A stretch of 8,512 nucleotides of DNA, taken from positions 1 through 8,512 of the forward strand of contig CALAEU010000077.1 of NCBI GenBank assembly GCA_937891215.1, read 5' to 3'. Positions within the stretch are counted from its first letter, which is position 1. The number at the start of each line of letters is the position of its first letter. The position numbers and the translations under genes were made by a program. Shown piece by piece: positions 1 through 6,245 of the stretch. Under the pieces are notes generated by a model that saw only the letters and a list, made by a program, of their open reading frames with translations, made no database searches and was not told the DNA's origin. Source of the stretch: an uncultured Clostridia bacterium (lineage in GTDB: Bacteria; Bacillota_A; Clostridia; Oscillospirales; Acutalibacteraceae).

Positions 1-155
1 TCTTTTATTGGTAATAACTTATTATGCATATTTTTCACATCCTTAAGCGTTATATATTATATCATATTTTTATAAAATATAAATAAAAAATATTTTATAA
101 TTTTTTGTTTTATTTTCACAATATTCATAAATTTATTATTTCTTATGAAAATATC
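1..155. other. AT-rich intergenic stretch with no supported gene
   Basis: No reading frame with a credible start and ribosome binding site crosses this stretch on the plus strand. On the minus strand an ATG at 29-27 begins a frame of nine codons (MHNKLLPIK) that runs off the left edge, with an AAGG about 11 bases upstream. It could be the start of a divergent gene, but it is too short to judge. A 10-bp A/T-only inverted repeat (70-79 with 91-100) is present, but the local composition makes this weak evidence. Confidence 0.5.
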
Positions 156-184
156 TTTACAGAATTAAAATTGTGTGATATTAT
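156..184 (+). promoter_or_regulatory. Sigma-A promoter with extended -10 for the XRE regulator gene
   Basis: TTTACA (156-161) is separated by exactly 17 bases from TATTAT (179-184), and TGA directly precedes the -10, giving the TGn extended form. Both hexamers match the sigma-A consensus at 5 of 6 positions. Transcription would start near 191, leaving a leader of about 140 bases before the ATG at 331. The match is strong, but AT-rich DNA produces chance matches. Confidence 0.6.
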
Positions 185-226
185 GAAACCAAGATAAGAG
201 ATTTGATTGAAGTTTGATGATTGTTG

Positions 227-284
227 CTTCGTAAAAATTTTATATTTTTTTACGAAGTTGTGAGTGACTACTCACTCACCATTT
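227..284 (+). promoter_or_regulatory. Two tandem hairpins in the leader of the XRE gene
   Basis: The first hairpin pairs CTTCGTAAAAA (227-237) with TTTTTACGAAG (247-257), an 11-bp perfect stem with a 9-base loop. Two bases later GTGAGTGA (260-267) pairs with TCACTCAC (272-279), an 8-bp perfect stem with a CTAC loop, followed by CATTTTTA. The second one looks like a weak intrinsic terminator inside the leader, so it could act as an attenuator or end a short transcript. Either repeat could instead be a DNA operator bound by the regulator encoded just downstream. The pairing is seen directly; the role is inferred. Confidence 0.45.
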
Positions 285-330
285 TTACCCACGCACGCTA
301 AAAACAAAAAGTGAAAGTGAGGAAATCTCC

Positions 331-576
331 ATGAGAATCAGAAAACAACCACTCGGCGACCGTAATATCTGCGGTAAAAAAGTAGAAGCACGACGCAAAG
401 AAATTGGTATGAAACAAAAAGATTTACTTACCCAATTGCAAATCCGTGGCGTTGACCTTAATGCTTCTGGTCTTTCAAAACTTGAAGGTCAACTTCGTTC
501 AGTTTCAGATTTTGAAATTGTTGCTTTAGCAGAAGTACTTAACACAAATGTAAGTTGGCTTTTAGATGTTGAATAA
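331..576 (+). CDS. Small XRE-family helix-turn-helix transcriptional regulator
   Basis: This 81-residue protein is almost entirely one lambda-repressor-like DNA-binding domain. The first helix covers about residues 15-25 (GKKVEARRKEIG), the helix-turn-helix core is MKQKDLLTQLQ (27-37) followed by a recognition helix around 45-54 (NASGLSKLEG), and it ends with the characteristic ALAEVLNTNVSWLLD (65-79). There is no sensor or dimerisation domain, so it probably works as a bare DNA-binding dimer. The start is fixed by GTGAGGA seven bases before the ATG. It is monocistronic: a strong promoter and a structured leader lie upstream and a terminator directly downstream. Its target is unknown. The inverted repeats in its own leader are candidate autoregulatory sites, and the adjacent dipicolinate genes are a possible but unsupported target. 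Confidence 0.85.
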   Translation: MRIRKQPLGDRNICGKKVEARRKEIGMKQKDLLTQLQIRGVDLNASGLSKLEGQLRSVSDFEIVALAEVLNTNVSWLLDVE

Positions 577-611
577 TTTGCTATTTCTCCCCCCTTTAAT
601 ATAACCCCCTT

Positions 612-655
612 AAAAAGAACTTGTCTGTCGTTCGCGGCAGGCTTGTTCTTTTTTT
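612..655 (+). terminator. Intrinsic terminator after the XRE gene
   Basis: AAAAAGAAC (612-620) pairs with GTTCTTTTT on the far side. After a two-base internal mismatch the stem continues as CTGTCG/CGGCAG (625-630 with 635-640, one G-U pair) closing on a TTCG tetraloop (631-634). The right arm runs into a T-rich tail ending at 655. The A-rich left edge means it could also work on the minus strand. It separates the regulator from the dipicolinate operon. Confidence 0.85.
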
Positions 656-658
656 GTA

Positions 659-685
659 ACCATCATTTCCTTTCTGAATACTATA
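659..685 (+). promoter_or_regulatory. Candidate sigma-K (or sigma-E) promoter of dpaAB
   Basis: AC (659-660) lies 16 bases before AATACTATA (677-685). The mother-cell sigma-K consensus is AC-N16/17-CATAnnnTA, and only the first base of the -10 differs. The -10 also resembles the sigma-E form. In Bacillus the dipicolinate synthase operon is known to be sigma-K controlled, which makes the match plausible. A caveat is that the predicted start near 691-693 falls at the ribosome binding site (AGAGGA, 691-696), so the leader would be very short. Confidence 0.4.
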
Positions 686-706
686 TAACGAGAGGATTGA
701 TATTTT

Positions 707-1567
707 ATGAGAGAAAATATTTTTTTGATATTAGGCGGAGATGAACGCTCACTTTATTTAGGTGAATATCTTGAAAAACAAAAATTACAGGTCTGTTATT
801 ACGCATTTTCAGATACTAACTGTTTTAATAGTTTAAGCGAAGCTATAAACAGTGCAGAGTACATTTTATTACCATTACCTTTTACAAAAGACAGGTTAAC
901 GCTTAATGCACCTTTGTTTGATGAAAAGGTTGAAATAAAAGATATTTGTACACTTTTAAAAAAAGGTAATATTGTAATGGGTGGGCAATTGCCAGAAAGT
1001 TTTAAAGAAACGCTTACCAATATGGAAGTGGAGTTTTATGACTATTTTCTTTTAGATGAACTTGCAATTTTTAATGCTATACCAACTGCAGAAGGCGTTG
1101 TTGAAATACTTATTAAAAATCTGCCAATAACAATACATTCAATGAAATGCGCTATTTTAGGTTACGGCAGAACGAGTAAAGTTCTTGCCGCTACATTAAA
1201 AGCGATGGGTGCAGATGTTACAGTTTTTGCAAGAAAAGAACGAGACAAAGCTGATGCTTTCACTAAAGGATACAAATTCGCTTCATTCCCCTCTCTTAAA
1301 AACACCGAATATAAATTTGATGCTCTTATAAACACAGTACCACAAAAGGTTTTAGGCAGAGAAGAAATGAAAAACATATCTTCTGACTGTTTATTTATTG
1401 AAATTGCCTCTGCACCTTTTGGTATAGATTTTCAGGCAGCGAAAGAGTTCGCTTTTGATGTAATAAAGGCAAACTCACTCCCTGGCAAAGTAGCACCTAA
1501 AACTGCAGGTGAAATTATAGGGCGTTCTATTTTACCTATTTTAGAGAACAAAGGACTGATTTTATGA
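707..1567 (+). CDS. dpaA: Dipicolinate synthase subunit A
   Basis: DpaA (SpoVFA), with DpaB, converts the lysine-pathway intermediate made by dihydrodipicolinate synthase into dipicolinic acid in the mother cell. Dipicolinic acid is later packed with Ca2+ into the spore core. The protein has 286 residues, close to the roughly 297 of the Bacillus subtilis protein. An N-terminal domain with LILGGDERSLYL (7-18) and the conserved IPTAEGVVE (125-133) precedes a Rossmann nucleotide-binding domain with GYGRTSKVLAATLKAMGADVTV (from residue 152). The C-terminal signature LPGKVAPKTAGEII (258-271) is typical of the family. The start has AGAGGA ten bases upstream. The stop overlaps the dpaB start by four bases (ATGA), indicating translational coupling. 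A sigma-K-like promoter lies directly upstream. No defect is visible. Confidence 0.95.
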   Translation: MRENIFLILGGDERSLYLGEYLEKQKLQVCYYAFSDTNCFNSLSEAINSAEYILLPLPFTKDRLTLNAPLFDEKVEIKDICTLLKKGNIVMGGQLPESFKETLTNMEVEFYDYFLLDELAIFNAIPTAEGVVEILIKNLPITIHSMKCAILGYGRTSKVLAATLKAMGADVTVFARKERDKADAFTKGYKFASFPSLKNTEYKFDALINTVPQKVLGREEMKNISSDCLFIEIASAPFGIDFQAAKEFAFDVIKANSLPGKVAPKTAGEIIGRSILPILENKGLIL

Positions 1568-2142
1568 CAACAATCGGTTTTGCAATTTGTGGTTCATTCT
1601 GCACATTTAAAAGTGTATTTAAAGAAATTGAAAATTTAACAAAACTCGGATATGATGTAGTACCGATTATGTCGGAAAATGCTTTTTCATTTGACACTAG
1701 ATTTGGTGAAGCAAAACACTGGCAGGATGAATTCAGACGAATAACAAATAAAGATATAATACACACAATTAAAGATGCTGAACCAATAGGTCCAAAAAAA
1801 CTTTTAGATATTCTTGTTATTGCACCTTGCACAGGTAACACATTAGCGAAACTCGCAAATGGAATTTCAGACACATCCGTAACACTTGCAACCAAAGCGC
1901 ATTTAAGAAACGCACGACCTGTTGTAATTGCAGTTTCTACAAACGATGCTCTTTCAGGTGCAAGTAAAAATATAGGAAATCTTTTAAACTACAAAAACAC
2001 TTATTTTGTACCTTTCAGACAAGACAGTTTTAAAAACAAACCCTGCTCGTGTGTTGCAGATTTCACACTTTTACCGAAAACAATTGAAAATGCATTAAAT
2101 GGAATTCAACTTCAACCGATTTTAGATATTCCTATTGAATAA
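1564..2142 (+). CDS. dpaB: Dipicolinate synthase subunit B (flavoprotein family)
   Basis: DpaB (SpoVFB) is the second subunit of dipicolinate synthase. It belongs to the flavoprotein fold shared with phosphopantothenoylcysteine decarboxylases. At 192 residues it is about full length. The N-terminal ICGSFCTF (8-15) and the phosphate-binding region IAPCTGNTLAKLANGISD (86-103) are the family hallmarks, and VIAVSTNDALSGASKNIGNLL (121-141) is also typical. AAGGA (1551-1555), eight bases before the ATG and inside dpaA, supports the start, and the four-base overlap with dpaA implies equimolar synthesis. I see no obvious terminator between its TAA stop and the next promoter at 2223. Many spore-forming clostridia lack dpaAB and use an electron-transfer flavoprotein route instead, so its presence places this organism in the dpaAB-using group. 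Confidence 0.95.
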   Translation: MTTIGFAICGSFCTFKSVFKEIENLTKLGYDVVPIMSENAFSFDTRFGEAKHWQDEFRRITNKDIIHTIKDAEPIGPKKLLDILVIAPCTGNTLAKLANGISDTSVTLATKAHLRNARPVVIAVSTNDALSGASKNIGNLLNYKNTYFVPFRQDSFKNKPCSCVADFTLLPKTIENALNGIQLQPILDIPIE

Positions 2143-2222
2143 ATGAAACTTCTTTGTCAAACATATTATATATAAAAACTTGGGCAATTTATGTATTTTG
2201 TGGAAATTCTGAAAGTTTACTA

Positions 2223-2251
2223 TTTACAAATTCTGGAATTTACTGTATAAT
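2223..2251 (+). promoter_or_regulatory. Sigma-A promoter of the riboswitch-controlled ATPase gene
   Basis: TTTACA (2223-2228) and a perfect TATAAT (2246-2251) are spaced by 17 bases. The predicted start near 2258 lies just before the first base of the riboswitch P1 helix at 2262, as expected if the leader is essentially all riboswitch. This indicates vegetative expression rather than sporulation-specific expression. Confidence 0.8.
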
Positions 2252-2261
2252 ATGTTACAAC

Positions 2262-2351
2262 AAAAGGGAGTAACTCGTGCAAAACTTGTTTTGTATGGTA
2301 TCGGCGTCATTACGGTTTTTACCCGCTGTTATCTTAAAGAGTGAGACTTTT
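2262..2351 (+). promoter_or_regulatory. yybP-ykoY (manganese) riboswitch
   Basis: The leader contains the landmarks I know for this family. AAAAGGGAGTAAC (2262-2274) matches the conserved 5' GGGGAGUA element. A central GGCGTCATTACGG (2303-2315) matches the GUCA-type loop, and TGAGACTTTTACC (2342-2354) matches the conserved 3' UGAGACCUUU element. A local hairpin GCAAAAC/GTTTTGT (2279-2294) sits between them. P1 would pair AAAAG (2262-2266) with CTTTT (2347-2351). Those same bases form the left arm of the following terminator, so metal-stabilised P1 would prevent termination: an Mn2+-dependent ON switch. Known members sit upstream of Mn2+ exporters, including the P-type ATPase YoaB of Lactococcus, which fits the gene downstream. 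No covariance-model search was run. Confidence 0.87.
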
Positions 2352-2375
2352 ACCCAAGGGGTAAAAGTCTTTTTT
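2345..2375 (+). terminator. Riboswitch expression-platform terminator
   Basis: GACTTTTACCC (2345-2355) pairs perfectly with GGGTAAAAGTC (2359-2369) over 11 bp with a 3-base loop, followed by six T (2370-2375). It lies 43 bases before the ATPase start codon. Its left arm is shared with the riboswitch P1 helix, so the two folds are mutually exclusive. This is the classic layout for transcription attenuation. Confidence 0.9.
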
Positions 2376-2418
2376 GTTACTTTCTTAATGTTAAAAATCT
2401 AATAAATGAGGGAAGAAA

Positions 2419-5094
2419 ATGAAGTATTATCTTGAAACTGCAGAAGCAGTTTTTGATGAAGTAAAATCTTCAGAACAAGGTCTTTCAAGCGAAGAAGCAG
2501 AAAAAAGACTTGAAACAAACGGCAAAAACAAACTTGCCGAAGCAAAAAAGGACTCTACTTTTAAAAAGTTCCTTGCACAATTAAAAGACCCGATGATTAT
2601 TATTCTTATTGTTGCGGCTGTTATTTCAACCGTTACAGAATTTATCGAACACGGTCTCGGAGTTCCTACTGATGCACTTATAATTATAACTGTTGTGCTT
2701 ATAAACGCAATTTTAGGTGTTGTTCAGGAAAACAAAGCAGAAAAAGCAGTTGAAGCATTACAGAAAATGTCTGCTGCTACAACAAAAACACTTCGTGACG
2801 GTAAAATTGTTACTATCAAAAGCGAAGATTTAGTTGTTGGTGATGTTATTCTTCTTGATGCTGGTGACGCAATTCCTGCAGACTGCCGTATTTTTGAATG
2901 TGCAAGTATGAAAATTGAAGAAGCAGCACTCACAGGTGAATCTGTTCCTGTAAACAAACTTATAAAAGCTTTGCTTAATAAAGGTGACGAAGAAGTTCCG
3001 TTAGGTGACCGTAAAAATATGGCTTATATGGGCTCTACGCTTGTTTATGGTCGTGGTAAAGCAGTTGTTGTTGCTACTGGTATGGATACTGAAATGGGTA
3101 AAATCGCAAACGCTATTACCCTTGCAGAAGATGGTAAAACACCTCTTGAAATTAAACTTGAACAACTTTCAAAAATCCTCACAAAACTCGTTCTTGGTGT
3201 TTGTGCAGTAATTTTTGCTTACAATATTGCTATGTACTTTATTTCAGGCGACACTGCACCGATTTATGAAGTTGCACTCAATTCATTCATTACCGCTATT
3301 GCTCTTGCAGTTGCGGCAATTCCTGAAGGTCTTGTTGCAGTTATGACAATTGTTCTTTCAATAGGCGTTACAAATATGTCTAAGAAAAACGCAATTATCA
3401 GAAAAATGAATGCGGTTGAAACTCTAGGTTGTACACAGATTATCTGTTCAGATAAAACTGGTACTTTAACACAGAATGTTATGACTGTTGTGGACCACTA
3501 CGCAGAAGACGAAAAACTTTTAGCAACTGCTATGGCTCTTTGTACAAATGCAGATGTTGACGAAAATGGCAAAGGCACAGGTGAACCTGACGAAGTTGCT
3601 CTTATAAACTACGCTAAAACATTAGAGTTAGATAAAAATGTACTTGTTACTGAAAAACCACGCGTTGGTGAAGTTCCATTTGATTCAGGCAGAAAAATGA
3701 TGAGTACTGTTCACAGTTACAATGGTGGTTTCATTCAGTATACAAAAGGTGCTCCTGATGAAATTCTCAAGAAATGCACAAAAGCATATGTTGGTGGTCA
3801 GGTTGTCGCAATTACAGATGAAATAACTTCTAAAATCGCAGAAGAAAACACAAGAATGGGTAACAAGGCTCTTCGTGTATTTGCAGTGGCATTTAAAGAA
3901 TACACAGTTGAACCGGCTGAATACTCAAGTGAAGCACTTGAAAATGAAATGATTTTCATTGGTCTTACTGGTATGATTGACCCTGTTCGTCCTGAGGTTA
4001 AAGACGCTATTGTTGAATGCAGAAGTGCTGGTATTACACCTATTATGATTACCGGTGACCATATCAATACTGCAAAAGCAATTGCAAGAGAATTAGGCAT
4101 TTTAAACGACGACTCTCAGGCTATGATGGGTAGCGATATTGATAAATATTCTGACGAAGAATTTGAAAAGATAGTTGAAAACATTTTTGTTTACGCTCGT
4201 GTTCAGCCAGAACACAAGACACGAATTGTCAACGCATGGCGAAGCAAGGGTTATGTTACTGCTATGACTGGTGATGGTGTTAACGACGCTCCTTCTATAA
4301 AGAGTGCGGACATTGGCGTTGGTATGGGTATTACAGGTACTGACGTTACAAAGAATGTTGCAGATATGGTTCTTACAGATGACAACTTTGCAACAATTGT
4401 TTCAGCAGTTGGGGAAGGCAGAAGAATCTACGACAACATCCGTAAAGCAATTCAATTCCTTTTAGGCTCAAACCTTTCAGAAGTTGTTTCTATCTTCTTT
4501 GCAACTATTATGAGTTTCACAATTCTCAAAGCGCCTCACCTTCTCTTTATTAACCTTGTTACTGATAGTATTCCAGCCCTTGCTTTAGGTCTTGAAAAAC
4601 CAGAAGCAAATATTATGAAGAGAAAACCAAGAAGCAAAAATGATGGCATTTTCTCAGGTGGTTTAGGTTTTGACTGTGCTTATCAGGGTATTCTCGTTAG
4701 TATTCTTACAATAGTTGCTTTCTATATCGGCGAATATCTTGAAACAGGACACCTTGTATTCCACCACATTCAAGATAGCTCTGAAGGTATGACAATGGCA
4801 TTCTTCACAATGGCAATGTGCGAAATCTTCCATTCATTCAATATGCGTTCACAAAGAGCATCTAGTGTTGGTATGGTATTTAAAGGACATCATAACCCTG
4901 TACTCTATATTGCAATGGTTGCTTCGTTTCTTCTTACAACTGCAGTTGTTGAAGTTCCGTTCCTTTCAAACCTCTTTGGTTTCGCTCACCTTGATTTAAC
5001 TGCATATCTCATTTCACTCGGTCTTGCATTCCTCATAATTCCGATTGTCGAAATTGTTAAATTTTTCCAGAGAAAACTTGGTAAATCAGAATAA
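2419..5094 (+). CDS. SERCA-like P2-type cation-transporting ATPase (Ca2+/Mn2+ efflux)
   Basis: This 891-residue inner-membrane pump has every P-type landmark in order. They are a cation ATPase N-terminal domain (1-45), M1/M2 (about 59-77 and 85-103), actuator loop TGES (172-175), M4 PEGL (302-305), phosphorylation site DKTGTLTQN (D345), nucleotide-binding KGAPD (443-447), hinge TGDGVND (617-623), and six C-terminal membrane segments. Residues equivalent to the SERCA Ca2+ sites appear conserved: E303, N685 and E688 in M5, N712, T715 and D716 in M6, and E802 in M8. That suggests two ion sites. AGGGA, five bases upstream, sets the start. The upstream Mn2+ riboswitch implies induction by manganese, so export of Mn2+, or of both Mn2+ and Ca2+, is the best guess. 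It has its own promoter and seems monocistronic. Family assignment is certain; the physiological ion is inferred. Confidence 0.95.
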   Translation: MKYYLETAEAVFDEVKSSEQGLSSEEAEKRLETNGKNKLAEAKKDSTFKKFLAQLKDPMIIILIVAAVISTVTEFIEHGLGVPTDALIIITVVLINAILGVVQENKAEKAVEALQKMSAATTKTLRDGKIVTIKSEDLVVGDVILLDAGDAIPADCRIFECASMKIEEAALTGESVPVNKLIKALLNKGDEEVPLGDRKNMAYMGSTLVYGRGKAVVVATGMDTEMGKIANAITLAEDGKTPLEIKLEQLSKILTKLVLGVCAVIFAYNIAMYFISGDTAPIYEVALNSFITAIALAVAAIPEGLVAVMTIVLSIGVTNMSKKNAIIRKMNAVETLGCTQIICSDKTGTLTQNVMTVVDHYAEDEKLLATAMALCTNADVDENGKGTGEPDEVALINYAKTLELDKNVLVTEKPRVGEVPFDSGRKMMSTVHSYNGGFIQYTKGAPDEILKKCTKAYVGGQVVAITDEITSKIAEENTRMGNKALRVFAVAFKEYTVEPAEYSSEALENEMIFIGLTGMIDPVRPEVKDAIVECRSAGITPIMITGDHINTAKAIARELGILNDDSQAMMGSDIDKYSDEEFEKIVENIFVYARVQPEHKTRIVNAWRSKGYVTAMTGDGVNDAPSIKSADIGVGMGITGTDVTKNVADMVLTDDNFATIVSAVGEGRRIYDNIRKAIQFLLGSNLSEVVSIFFATIMSFTILKAPHLLFINLVTDSIPALALGLEKPEANIMKRKPRSKNDGIFSGGLGFDCAYQGILVSILTIVAFYIGEYLETGHLVFHHIQDSSEGMTMAFFTMAMCEIFHSFNMRSQRASSVGMVFKGHHNPVLYIAMVASFLLTTAVVEVPFLSNLFGFAHLDLTAYLISLGLAFLIIPIVEIVKFFQRKLGKSE

Positions 5095-5108
5095 TCGTAT
5101 ATAAATAT

Positions 5109-5148
5109 GAGACCCTTAAAATATCTCGAGAGATATTTTAAGGGTCTC
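5109..5148. terminator. 40-base near-perfect palindrome, probable bidirectional terminator
   Basis: A 19-bp perfect stem (5109-5127 with 5130-5148), beginning GAGACCC and ending GGGTCTC, closes on a two-base loop and centres on CTCGAG. It begins 14 bases after the ATPase stop codon and ends just before the next promoter, as expected for a terminator. Unlike a classic intrinsic terminator, it has no run of T after either arm (AATTATTG on the plus strand, ATATTTATATA on the minus strand). It may instead protect the 3' end of the mRNA or bind a protein. Confidence 0.6.
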
Positions 5149-5153
5149 AATTA

Positions 5154-5182
5154 TTGACCAAAAACCAATATTATGATATTAT
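5154..5182 (+). promoter_or_regulatory. Sigma-A promoter with extended -10 for the phosphatase-family gene
   Basis: TTGACC (5154-5159), a 17-base spacer and TATTAT (5177-5182) preceded by TGA form a strong vegetative promoter. Transcription would start near 5189, about 23 bases before the TTG start codon, so this gene is transcribed independently of the ATPase. Confidence 0.75.
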
Positions 5183-5211
5183 TTACTCACTTAAATTAAG
5201 GGGTATTTCAC

Positions 5212-6126
5212 TTGAAAAATTTAATAAAACTTATTGCAATTATATTGTTTTTTTGTTTTGCCAGCTATGGTACAGGATTTTTAATTGGTACTATACAAAA
5301 CAAATACAATGAAGAAAATGGTTATAAAAAACCAATAGAACATATTAATATTATGACACTCAATGTCTGCTCATGGAGTTTTGACGGCAAGGACTTAGAA
5401 ACACGAGTTGACGGAATTGTGAAAACTATAAATGACAATAATGTTGATTCTTTCGGTGTTCAGGAAGCAACTCCCTACTGGATGACTGCACTCAACGAGA
5501 AATTGGGCGACAAATACGCTTACATAGGTGTCGGTAGCAATTCGGGTAAAGATTATAAAGAAAGCGATGATTTAGAAGACGAATTCACCGCAATTTTTTA
5601 TCTGAAAGATAAATTTAATGTTGTAGAATCGGGTTACTTCTGGCTTTCAGAAACCCCTGACGAAATTTCTTATGGTTGGGGCTCTGCTTACAGAAGAATA
5701 TGCAACTGGGTTATTTTAGAAAACAAATACACAAACACACAGTTTGTTCACCTTAACACACACTTTGATAACGCAAGTAGTGAAGCAAGGCGACAAAGTA
5801 TTGGTATGATTTTAGAAAAAGTTAAAGAATTTAAAGATTTACCCGTTGTATTTACAGGCGACCTTAATTTTCTTGAAAAAAGTATGGGTTATAAAGATAT
5901 TACTGCTGATGTTTTAAAAGACACCAAAGTTTTAGCAGAAGACACTATGCATTCATCGACTTTCCACAACGCAGACCCGAATGCATTTAAGGATTATGTT
6001 TTGGATTATATTTTAATAAATGATGGTTTTAAAGCAGAAAAATATGAAGTTTTAAAGATAAGATATAAATACAGATACATTTCGGACCATTATCCTGTAG
6101 TTGCAAAATTAGAAGTGGCATCTTGA
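5212..6126 (+). CDS. Membrane-anchored endonuclease/exonuclease/phosphatase-family hydrolase
   Basis: This 304-residue metal-dependent phosphodiesterase fold has an N-terminal hydrophobic segment (about 5-27) that should export it or anchor it outside the membrane. No lipobox is seen. Family motifs appear in order: TLNVCSW with N51, GVQEA with metal-binding E85, NTHFD with H184, FTGDLN with D217 and N219, DYVLDYILI with D265, and SDHYP with catalytic H293. The active site therefore looks intact. The substrate is unknown; relatives cleave DNA, phosphoinositides, sphingomyelin or other phosphodiesters. Translation starts at TTG, supported by AAGGGG eight bases upstream, and there is no better ATG nearby. 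It has its own promoter. Its last codons and stop lie in a hairpin shared with the convergent spoVAE gene. Confidence 0.88.
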   Translation: MKNLIKLIAIILFFCFASYGTGFLIGTIQNKYNEENGYKKPIEHINIMTLNVCSWSFDGKDLETRVDGIVKTINDNNVDSFGVQEATPYWMTALNEKLGDKYAYIGVGSNSGKDYKESDDLEDEFTAIFYLKDKFNVVESGYFWLSETPDEISYGWGSAYRRICNWVILENKYTNTQFVHLNTHFDNASSEARRQSIGMILEKVKEFKDLPVVFTGDLNFLEKSMGYKDITADVLKDTKVLAEDTMHSSTFHNADPNAFKDYVLDYILINDGFKAEKYEVLKIRYKYRYISDHYPVVAKLEVAS

Positions 6127-6142
6127 TGCCACTTCCACTTTT
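6112..6142. terminator. Terminator hairpin spanning the hydrolase stop codon
   Basis: GAAGTGGCATC (6112-6122) pairs perfectly with GATGCCACTTC (6125-6135) with only TT between. The TGA stop (6124-6126) is inside the hairpin. A short CACTTTTA tail follows on the plus strand and TAATTTTG on the minus strand, so it could serve both this gene and the convergent spoVAE. The tails are weak for intrinsic termination. Confidence 0.6.
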
Positions 6143-6182
6143 AATGAATAATGAAATCTTTAAGAACTCTCCACCACCCATT

Positions 6183-6245
6183 GTTTCCTACTTCTTGTTT
6201 CCTACTTCCTGTTTCCTAATTCCTTGCTACTTGCAACTATTTCGC
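6183..6245. repeat. Heptanucleotide tandem array, GTTTCCT/ACTTCCT type
   Basis: Nine 7-base units follow without a gap: GTTTCCT, ACTTCTT, GTTTCCT, ACTTCCT, GTTTCCT, AATTCCT, TGCTACT, TGCAACT, ATTTCGC. The first six are near identical and the last three diverge. On the minus strand the array begins within the last codons of spoVAE (GCG AAA TAG) and supplies its stop codon. The 14 coding bases before it (GGAAAGC, CGAAAGC) keep the same period. This resembles the short tandemly repeated heptamers described in other bacteria. Confidence 0.85.

Noticed and set aside
1..29. Possible start of a divergent minus-strand gene (MHNKLLPIK)
   Set aside because: Only nine codons are visible and the ribosome binding site is weak and far away. 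This is not enough to call a gene.
70..100. A 10-bp inverted repeat made only of A and T
   Set aside because: Such repeats are expected by chance in this very AT-rich stretch.
799..1020. Minus-strand open frame inside dpaA
   Set aside because: It lies wholly within dpaA, has no recognisable domain, and the plus-strand frame has clear family motifs. The same reasoning removes 1162-1377 and 1536-1895 minus.
2724..2957. Minus-strand open frame inside the ATPase gene, with others at 3005-3211 plus and 3798-4100 minus
   Set aside because: All are shadows of the ATPase frame, which is complete and carries every expected motif.
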